A model generated the notes under the pieces. That model was not told where the DNA came from. It did no database searches and saw nothing but the letters and a program-made list of their open reading frames with translations. Below are positions 5,768 to 11,171 of a stretch of 11,171 bases of DNA, one piece after another (position 1 is the stretch's first letter; every line of letters starts with the position of its first letter). Source of the stretch: CANLWN01 sp039815505 (GTDB lineage: Bacteria > Bacteroidota > Bacteroidia > Flavobacteriales > Flavobacteriaceae). The position numbers and the translations under genes are program-made. The stretch covers positions 1 through 11,171 of the forward strand of contig JBCBZE010000086.1 in assembly GCA_039815505.1 (NCBI GenBank), given 5' to 3'.

Positions 5768-6916
5768 ATGGCTATGAATATTAGAAAAGGGTTTCGTTTC
5801 TCTTCTTACGAAGCACCTGATCAAACCCCTTTTGAAAAACTTTTTGAAATATTTCAAGAACTTATAACGCACACATCGGGCGATGTGGACGAAGCTTTGG
5901 ATTGGTTACGGGAATTGGATAAGGAATACGAGCTTACCGATGATGAGTATACCATAGATGATTTTATTGAGGATTTAAAGGAAAAGGGTTACTTACGAGA
6001 AGAGTTTGAAGACGGTGGAGGCGAAGGTGAAGGTGGGGAAGGCGATGGAGGTGGATTATCGATTACGGCAAAAATGGAGCGCATAATCCGCCAGAGGGCT
6101 TTGGATCAAATTTTTGGAAAATTAAAACGAAGCGGCTCGGGTAACCACAAAACTGGAAAATCCGGTCAAGGTGACGAACATACTGGTGAATTTCGAGAAT
6201 ACCGCTATGGTGATGGATTGGAACACATTTCCATGACCGAAAGCCTTAAAAACGCCCAGATCAATCATGGATTGGACAGTTTTTCATTGAATGAAGATGA
6301 CCTTGTCGTGGAAGACACCCAACATAAGGCACAGATGAGTACCGTACTTATGATCGATATAAGCCATAGTATGATATTGTACGGCGAAGACCGTATTACC
6401 CCTGCAAAAAAAGTAGCCATGGCGTTGGCCGAACTGATTACTACGAGATATCCCAAAGACACTTTGGATATATTGGTGTTCGGTAATGATGCCTGGCCCA
6501 TCCCCATAAAGGATTTACCTTATTTAAAGGTGGGACCCTATCATACCAATACCGTCGCCGGTTTGCAATTGGCCATGGATATGTTGCGTAGAAAACGAAA
6601 TACCAATAAACAAATTTTTATGATTACCGATGGAAAGCCAAGTTGTTTACGGCTTCCTGACGGAACCTACTACAAAAACAGTGTTGGCTTGGACGATTAT
6701 ATTGTAGAGAAGTGCTACAATATGGCCAGACAGGCCAGAAAACTGCATATCCCAATTACCACCTTTATGATTGCCCAAGATTCGTATTTAATGCAATTTG
6801 TTCGGCATTTCACGGAAGCTAATAAGGGCAAGGCGTTTTTTACGGGATTAAAAGGTCTGGGGGAGATGATTTTTGAAGATTATGAACAGAACAGACGAAA
6901 ACGATTAAAAGGATAA
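5768..6916 (+). CDS. VWA (von Willebrand factor A) domain protein, partner of the adjacent AAA+ ATPase
   Basis: The protein is about 382 aa from this start. The N-terminal part is acidic and helical and includes SGDVDEALDWLRELDKEY. An acidic glycine-rich linker (GGGEGEGGEGDGGG) lies near residues 83-96, and a basic region follows. The C-terminal half is a VWA domain: the metal-binding motif MIDISHSM keeps DxSxS, HTNTVAGL offers the MIDAS Thr, and ITDGKPS offers the following Asp. There is no signal peptide or membrane helix, so it is probably cytoplasmic. Proteins of this design pair with MoxR- or magnesium-chelatase-type ATPases (as BchD with BchI) to remodel or insert cofactors into a target; the target here is unknown. 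An upstream ATG at 5750 would add six residues (MFYFYT). I prefer 5768 or 5774 because the conserved sequence begins at MNIRKGFRF. Confidence 0.88.
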   Translation: MAMNIRKGFRFSSYEAPDQTPFEKLFEIFQELITHTSGDVDEALDWLRELDKEYELTDDEYTIDDFIEDLKEKGYLREEFEDGGGEGEGGEGDGGGLSITAKMERIIRQRALDQIFGKLKRSGSGNHKTGKSGQGDEHTGEFREYRYGDGLEHISMTESLKNAQINHGLDSFSLNEDDLVVEDTQHKAQMSTVLMIDISHSMILYGEDRITPAKKVAMALAELITTRYPKDTLDILVFGNDAWPIPIKDLPYLKVGPYHTNTVAGLQLAMDMLRRKRNTNKQIFMITDGKPSCLRLPDGTYYKNSVGLDDYIVEKCYNMARQARKLHIPITTFMIAQDSYLMQFVRHFTEANKGKAFFTGLKGLGEMIFEDYEQNRRKRLKG

Positions 6917-6964
6917 TCACTGGATATTAAGTTTCCCTAAAGGGGATATATAGAGATAAAAAAT

Positions 6965-8434
6965 ATGAAATTGGACCATAAAGAAATCAACACACTCGGC
7001 GAACTTAAAAAAGCGGCGTATAAAACCAAAGGCATTAAAGATGAACTTAGGGACAATCTAAGGGAGAAAATAAAAAAAGGGGAAACCACTTTCCCGGAAG
7101 TCTGGGGATTCGAAAACTCGGTTATCCCAGAACTGGAACGTGCCATATTATCCAGACACAATATAAACCTATTGGGACTCAGGGGGCAGGCAAAAACCAG
7201 GTTGGCTCGTTTAATGGTAGAACTGTTGGATGATTGGATACCCATTATTACCGGTTCCGAAATCAATGATGACCCGCTACGGCCGATGTCAAGATACGCA
7301 CTTGAACTTATAAAGGAAAAAGGCGATGATACACCTATTTCCTGGTTACATAAAGACGACCGTTTTTATGAAAAATTGGCTACTCCAGATGTTACCGTAG
7401 CAGACCTTATAGGCGATGTTGATCCCATAAAGGCCGCCAATCTAAAGCTTTCGTACGCCGATGATAGGGTTATTCATTTTGGAATGATTCCCCGTGCCAA
7501 TCGTTGTATTTTTGTTATTAACGAACTACCCGATTTACAAGCACGTATTCAGGTGTCCCTGTTCAATATCCTGCAGGAAGGTGATATACAGATAAGAGGT
7601 TTCAAACTTCGATTGCCGTTAGATTTACAATTTGTATTTACGGCCAATCCGGAGGATTATACCAATAGAGGAAGTATTGTAACCCCCTTAAAGGATAGAA
7701 TAGGTTCCCAAATCCTAACACATTATCCCGAAAATATAGCAACGGCCCGTAAAATTACCGAACAAGAGGCCCAGTTGGACGACCGACAGGCCAACTCCGT
7801 TTATGTACCCGATATAGCCAAGGATGTATTGGAACAAATCAGTTTTGAAGCCCGTAAGAGCGAATATGTAGACGCTAAAAGCGGTGTAAGTGCACGCACA
7901 AGTATCTCCGCCTTTGAAAATCTGTTAAGTACCGCCGAACGAAGATGTCTTATAAATGGGACCGAATCTACAATGGTCCGTTTAAGTGATTTTATTGGTG
8001 TAATCCCGGCGATAACGGGAAAAATAGAACTTGTGTATGAAGGAGAACAGGAAGGGGCCGATGGGGTAGCGGCCATTTTGATAGATGATGCCGTTAAGTC
8101 TTTATTCCCCATTTATTTTCCTAAAATTGACAAATTGGAGCGCAAGGATACTGAAACTCCATATGACGAACTGATCAATTGGTTTTTTAACAGTGATGGT
8201 TTTGAATTGCTCGATGAAGCTTCGGATAAGGAGTATCAAAAACAATTGGAGCGAATTCCACCTTTGAACAACTTGATAAAAACGTATCAACCCAATATTG
8301 ATAATGCGGACAGTTATTTTATGAAAGAACTGTTGTTATGGGGTTTGGTATCGCATAAAAAATTAAGTAAACACAGATTTACGGAAGGTTATCAGTTTAA
8401 GGACCTCTATGGCAGTTTTATCAGCGAATTGTAA
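6965..8434 (+). CDS. AAA+ ATPase of the MoxR / magnesium-chelatase-like group
   Basis: This 489-aa ATPase follows the VWA gene by 48 nt on the same strand and is probably its motor partner. The AAA+ core has Walker A GLRGQAKT (71-78), with Ala where most P-loops have Gly before Lys. Walker B is the strand CIFVINELPDL (181-191), with Asn-Glu in place of Asp-Glu. I recall homologues in this group with the same choices, so these are probably not defects. Sensor 1 lies in FVFTANPEDYTNRG (223-236), followed by TPLKDRIGSQILTHYP with a likely arginine finger. SARTSISAFENLL (329-341) may carry the sensor 2 Arg. The C-terminal part (about 345-489) is helical with no motif I recognise. No membrane segments are visible. 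Client and function are unknown. It converges on the histidine kinase with an 11-nt gap. Confidence 0.88.
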   Translation: MKLDHKEINTLGELKKAAYKTKGIKDELRDNLREKIKKGETTFPEVWGFENSVIPELERAILSRHNINLLGLRGQAKTRLARLMVELLDDWIPIITGSEINDDPLRPMSRYALELIKEKGDDTPISWLHKDDRFYEKLATPDVTVADLIGDVDPIKAANLKLSYADDRVIHFGMIPRANRCIFVINELPDLQARIQVSLFNILQEGDIQIRGFKLRLPLDLQFVFTANPEDYTNRGSIVTPLKDRIGSQILTHYPENIATARKITEQEAQLDDRQANSVYVPDIAKDVLEQISFEARKSEYVDAKSGVSARTSISAFENLLSTAERRCLINGTESTMVRLSDFIGVIPAITGKIELVYEGEQEGADGVAAILIDDAVKSLFPIYFPKIDKLERKDTETPYDELINWFFNSDGFELLDEASDKEYQKQLERIPPLNNLIKTYQPNIDNADSYFMKELLLWGLVSHKKLSKHRFTEGYQFKDLYGSFISEL

Positions 8435-8445
8435 TAGGGGTGCGG

Positions 8446-9939
8446 TCAAACACCGTAAGCTGGAAGGTGAAAGATAAAAGAACTACCTTCCTTAGGCTTG
8501 CTTAAGACGGTTATCGTAGTATCGTGTAGATCCATTATTTTTTTCACAATGGCCAACCCAAGACCAGAACCTTGGGTTTTGGTGTTGTGCTCTACCTGTT
8601 TGTAACGATCAAAGATGAACGGTAGTTCACCTACTGGAATTCCAGTACCTGTATCGGTAATGTTTATTTCTACATTATCATTGCTTCGTTTCAGGGAAAG
8701 AGAGACAGTACCCTTGTTTTCTGTATATTTTATGGCATTCTCTATTAAATTTTGTAATGCGCGCTCCACTAAGCTTACATCGGCGAATACCATACAATTC
8801 TCCTCCGGGTTTCTTAACTGGAGTGTTATTTGTTTTTGGTCGGCAAGTACTTTAAATTTTGCAATGAGATCATGTGATAGTTCGGTAATGGAAAAAGGCT
8901 CCTTTATAGGCGTTACTTGTTCGGCCTCCAATTTTGAATACTCGAACAGTTGATTGATAAGTTTAGAGAGTTTGTCCACATTATCGTTCGTAATCTGTAA
9001 ATACTCATCTTTCTCTGCATTGGAAAGTGAGTCTTTTTTCATTTGCATGGTCTCGACATAACCCTTTAAAATGGCCAATGGCGTTCGAATATCGTGGGAT
9101 ACATTGGCAATAAGTTCCCTCCGTAGTAAATCTACGGATTTCATTTTATCAATATTGCCCACAATAGTATCGGCCATATCATTAAAAGAATGGGCAAATA
9201 CCTCTATATCCGATTTTTCAGGGTTTTCTATCCTTGCATCTAGGTCACCTTCTTGAAATTTTCGAATCGTATGTGTGATCAACCGGAGGTTTTTTGTAAG
9301 AAACCATATGCTTAACATACCAATAATAGCTGCAAAAACCATCGTTAGGGCGGTAAATCCAACACCCAGTTTCATAAAGTATTGCCCCAATAGATCATCG
9401 CTGATAACTTGAAACTGTTTTCCGGCTAAAATAATATAGATATACCCTTCTCTTCCATCAACATTGAACTCCGCGGCAGAAAATATTTTTTCCTTGCCCG
9501 GGTTTCTAGGATCATCACCCAGTACATATGATTTTCCTTTACTATTGATAAAAGATCGTATAGGGGCCAATCTCACCTTTTTTATGGGTGCATTTTCGCT
9601 ATGGTCCAGTACCACGGAATACAATATTTCACCGGTTTTATCCAGTAAATAGACCTCAATGCTTCTATTCACCGCCATCATGTCGTGCATCACTCCCCCG
9701 AACAATGCCTTATTGACACTGCCATCTTCCATAAAAGGGGATGCTTCCTGAAATTTTTCTTCTATTAAATGATTGGCCACATCCGCATTTACCCTTTGAG
9801 CGGTTGCCTGATTATATTTATTGGCAAAATAACCCGTAATGAATATATATGAGGCCCCCATGAGCACCACAAGCAATACGAAGGCGGCCCACAGTTTTTT
9901 GACCAGTCTTGGGGTTAAGGTTTTTTCAGTTTTGCTCAT
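8446..9939 (-). CDS. Sensor histidine kinase, two-transmembrane, HAMP-HisKA-HATPase
   Basis: This inner-membrane kinase of 497 aa is the sensor for the response regulator encoded just upstream. Transmembrane helix 1 spans about 16-37 and helix 2 about 189-214. Between them lies an extracytoplasmic domain of about 150 residues with a PAS/Cache-like pattern (VYLLDKTGEILYS at 96-108, GREGYIYIILAG at 162-173). A HAMP linker follows (about 215-268). HisKA holds phospho-acceptor His282 in NVSHDIRTPLA. The ATPase domain has the N box ALQNLIENAIKYT (394-406), G1 DTGTGIP (439-445), F box FIFDRY (451-456) and G2 GSGLGLAIV (467-475). All catalytic boxes are intact. The ATG overlaps the regulator's TGA by four bases (ATGA), so the two are translationally coupled. 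The stimulus is not evident. Confidence 0.95.
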   Translation of the reverse strand: MSKTEKTLTPRLVKKLWAAFVLLVVLMGASYIFITGYFANKYNQATAQRVNADVANHLIEEKFQEASPFMEDGSVNKALFGGVMHDMMAVNRSIEVYLLDKTGEILYSVVLDHSENAPIKKVRLAPIRSFINSKGKSYVLGDDPRNPGKEKIFSAAEFNVDGREGYIYIILAGKQFQVISDDLLGQYFMKLGVGFTALTMVFAAIIGMLSIWFLTKNLRLITHTIRKFQEGDLDARIENPEKSDIEVFAHSFNDMADTIVGNIDKMKSVDLLRRELIANVSHDIRTPLAILKGYVETMQMKKDSLSNAEKDEYLQITNDNVDKLSKLINQLFEYSKLEAEQVTPIKEPFSITELSHDLIAKFKVLADQKQITLQLRNPEENCMVFADVSLVERALQNLIENAIKYTENKGTVSLSLKRSNDNVEINITDTGTGIPVGELPFIFDRYKQVEHNTKTQGSGLGLAIVKKIMDLHDTTITVLSKPKEGSSFIFHLPAYGV

Positions 9940-10634
9940 AGGCCAATATCTTCGTTAAATTTGTATCCTACGCCCCATGTGGTAAGTATGTAAATAGGGT
10001 TGGCCATGTCCGATTCTATTTTGGCCCTTAAGCGATTGATATGGGAATTTACGGTATGTTCGTATCCTTCAAAATTATAGCCCCATATGATATTTAAGAG
10101 CTCCGTCCTGGAATAGTTTCTTCCTGGATTAGAGGCCATAAGCACCAATAACTCAAATTCTTTAGGGGAAAGTTCTATTCGCTTTTTATCCAATAACACC
10201 TTTCTTTTATCAATATCTATATACAGATTTTCAAAAGATAGAATAGAGGAGTTGCTTTCCGCGGTGTTTTGGGTACCTACCCTACGCATAATCGCCTTAA
10301 TTCTGGCAAGAAGCTCACGGATACTAAATGGTTTGGTAATATAATCATCTGCCCCTATTTCCAGTCCAAGGACACGATCGATCTCTTCGGATTTGGCCGT
10401 AAGCATAATGACCGGGGTATTTTTAGTGCCACGCAGCTTTTTACATACTTCAATACCATCCATAGTGGGGAGGGTAAGATCTAAGAGCACTAAATCATAG
10501 TCCTTTTCCAAGGCCATTTGAAGGCCTTTTTCACCATCCATAGCGGAGGATGTACTATATGTGGCATCTGTTAAATGTATATCTAACAATTTAACAATTT
10601 CAGGATCATCCTCTATGATAAGAATTTGTTTCAT
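9936..10634 (-). CDS. OmpR/PhoB-family DNA-binding response regulator
   Basis: This is a standard two-domain regulator of 232 aa and the partner of the downstream histidine kinase. The receiver domain (1-118) has the acidic pocket Asp9/Asp10, phospho-acceptor Asp52 in LVLLDLTLP, the switch Thr79 in VIMLTAKSE and Lys101 in YITKPFSI. A short Ser/Thr/Asn-rich linker leads to a winged-helix DNA-binding domain (about 130-228). In it, LSPKEFELLVLMASNPG, RTELLNIIWGY, EHTVNSHINRLRAKIE (recognition helix) and TWGVGYKF are the classical OmpR/PhoB blocks. It heads a two-gene operon and overlaps the kinase gene by four bases. The upstream DNA contains 11-bp-spaced TCACA-type heptamers, as expected for this family's operators, which suggests autoregulation. 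I cannot name the system; PhoB-like boxes alone do not prove that it is PhoB. Confidence 0.95.
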   Translation of the reverse strand: MKQILIIEDDPEIVKLLDIHLTDATYSTSSAMDGEKGLQMALEKDYDLVLLDLTLPTMDGIEVCKKLRGTKNTPVIMLTAKSEEIDRVLGLEIGADDYITKPFSIRELLARIKAIMRRVGTQNTAESNSSILSFENLYIDIDKRKVLLDKKRIELSPKEFELLVLMASNPGRNYSRTELLNIIWGYNFEGYEHTVNSHINRLRAKIESDMANPIYILTTWGVGYKFNEDIGL

Positions 10635-10663
10635 ACTTGTATTTGGCGAAAGAAGTTAAAAGA

Positions 10664-10681
10664 TATCACAAAAATGTCACA
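10664..10681. promoter_or_regulatory. Candidate OmpR/PhoB-type operator proximal to the response regulator
   Basis: TATCACA (10664-10670) and TGTCACA (10675-10681) are direct repeats separated by AAAA. The repeat spacing is exactly 11 bp, or one DNA turn. This 7+4+7 layout, including the A-rich spacer, is that of PhoB boxes. It lies 30 bp upstream of the response regulator start, where it could overlap that gene's promoter and serve autoregulation. Confidence 0.55.
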
Positions 10682-10727
10682 TGAATATAAAAAAATGACG
10701 ATGCTGAATTGTCAATTTCCAAATAAT

Positions 10728-10747
10728 AATGCTTTTCATAAGGCATT
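10728..10747. other. Small hairpin in the divergent regulatory region
   Basis: AATGC (10728-10732) and GCATT (10743-10747) are inverted repeats, and TT/AA can extend the stem past a bulged G. It sits between the two candidate operators. It could be a binding site for another protein or chance. Confidence 0.2.
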
Positions 10748-10767
10748 GACACGAGTTTTTCCATAGT

Positions 10768-10796
10768 TATCACAGAGTCATTGCAAAAACATCACA
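10768..10796. promoter_or_regulatory. Three-repeat candidate operator upstream of the surface-protein gene
   Basis: TATCACA (10768-10774), CATTGCA (10779-10785) and CATCACA (10790-10796) are direct repeats at exactly 11-bp spacing. The middle copy matches the last at 5 of 7 positions, and the outer two differ at one position. The array ends 78 bp before the ATG at 10875, a typical position for activation by an OmpR/PhoB-type regulator. Confidence 0.5.
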
Positions 10797-10809
10797 GAAG
10801 TTTATGCTT

Positions 10810-10841
10810 TTGTGACCGCCCTGTTACATAATATAAGTTGA
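10810..10841 (+). promoter_or_regulatory. Possible promoter of the surface-protein gene
   Basis: TTG (10810-10812) lies 21 bases before TAAGTTGA (10834-10841), a two-mismatch version of the Bacteroidota -7 element TAnnTTTG. The spacing is acceptable for the -33/-7 pair. Two further TCACA-like half-sites overlap it: TGTTACA (10822-10828), and TGTGACC (10811-10817), which is GGTCACA on the other strand. The assignment is tentative. Confidence 0.3.
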
Positions 10842-10874
10842 TTTGTTAAAGAACCTATAAAAAACACTAGAATC

Positions 10875-11171
10875 ATGGAGAGAAAATTACTTCGTTACAA
10901 AAATGTGATATTTAAATACATTAACACTGAGTATCTGTCGCGGATGCTTATAGTAATCATAATATTGTATGGGCAAGGGCTGCTTGCCGATCCCATTCCT
11001 GTTTCTATAATGGATCAAGAACCCATAGATGGAGGTACGCTCTCCGAGGACCCTTTCTTCTTCTGTGTCGGCGATGGGGAGGCCGACCGGGTCTCCTTGG
11101 TGAGCGTGGAGGGCAACAGCGGCCCCAACTCCCAGTGGGTGGTGACGGACGATCTGGGCAACATCTTGGGG
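10875..11171 (+). CDS. Secreted or surface protein, N-terminal part (3' truncated by window)
   Basis: An open frame of 99 codons runs from the ATG to the window end without a stop. Residues 1-23 are basic and polar, and 24-38 form a hydrophobic core (MLIVIIILYGQGLLA). A likely signal-peptidase I cleavage follows LLA, before DPIPVS. The remainder contains FFFCVGDGEADRVS and NSGPNSQWVVTDDLGNILG. I recognise this as a module found in long, repetitive secreted proteins of marine flavobacteria, many of which end in a type IX secretion sorting domain; that end is not visible here. A Met24 start would leave no basic n-region, so 10875 is preferred. From about 11040 the sequence is about 65% G+C (78 of 120 bases in 11041-11160), in contrast to the AT-rich signal-peptide part. 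Divergent transcription from the response regulator suggests shared control. Confidence 0.75.
   Translation, partial: MERKLLRYKNVIFKYINTEYLSRMLIVIIILYGQGLLADPIPVSIMDQEPIDGGTLSEDPFFFCVGDGEADRVSLVSVEGNSGPNSQWVVTDDLGNILG

Noticed and set aside
8435..8460. Possible shared terminator between the convergent AAA+ and kinase genes (CGGT / ACCG)
   Set aside because: The stem is only four pairs, overlaps the kinase coding end and has no T-run on either side.
9936..10634. Naming the two-component system PhoB/PhoR
   Set aside because: Box geometry is shared across the OmpR/PhoB family, the kinase has a large extracytoplasmic sensor, and no phosphate-related gene is nearby.

Overview
The window looks like chromosome of a marine-type member of the Flavobacteriaceae (Bacteroidota). 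The grounds are protein sequence style, the his gene order with HisI and HisE fused, four-helix-bundle (S23/IVP) and DinB genes inside the operon, scarce Shine-Dalgarno sequences, and a final surface-protein module of a type I associate with flavobacterial secreted proteins. This is a judgement from the sequence, not from a database search.

Positions 1-4800 hold the 3' part of a histidine operon, all on the plus strand: hisB (5' end outside the window), hisH, a GNAT acetyltransferase, a small four-helix-bundle protein, hisA, a DinB-like protein, hisF and hisIE. Together the his genes cover the middle of histidine synthesis: PRPP-adduct hydrolysis (HisE, HisI), isomerisation (HisA), glutamine-dependent cyclisation (HisH/HisF) and dehydration (HisB). 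Three genes in the run are not histidine enzymes. The four-helix-bundle gene is AT-rich and sits between short inverted repeats built from 7-bp units. A second 7-bp-periodic tract stands alone between the DinB gene and hisF.

Positions 4883-5689 (minus) encode a DUF1853-like protein. Divergent from it, 5768-8434 (plus) encode a VWA-domain protein and a MoxR/magnesium-chelatase-type AAA+ ATPase, a two-gene chaperone-like pair of unknown client.

Positions 8446-10634 (minus) encode a two-component system: an OmpR/PhoB-type response regulator followed by a membrane histidine kinase, with a 4-nt overlap. The 240-bp region upstream of the regulator holds TCACA-type heptamers at exact 11-bp spacing, as expected for OmpR/PhoB-family operators. 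Across it lies the start of a divergent secreted or surface protein (10875 onward), which runs off the window. Its coding sequence changes abruptly from AT-rich to about 65% GC where a conserved extracellular module begins. The simplest reading is that the two-component system regulates itself and perhaps this surface protein; that is inference.

The most distinctive structure is the set of 7-bp-periodic repeats around the four-helix-bundle gene, which suggests a small insertable cassette.
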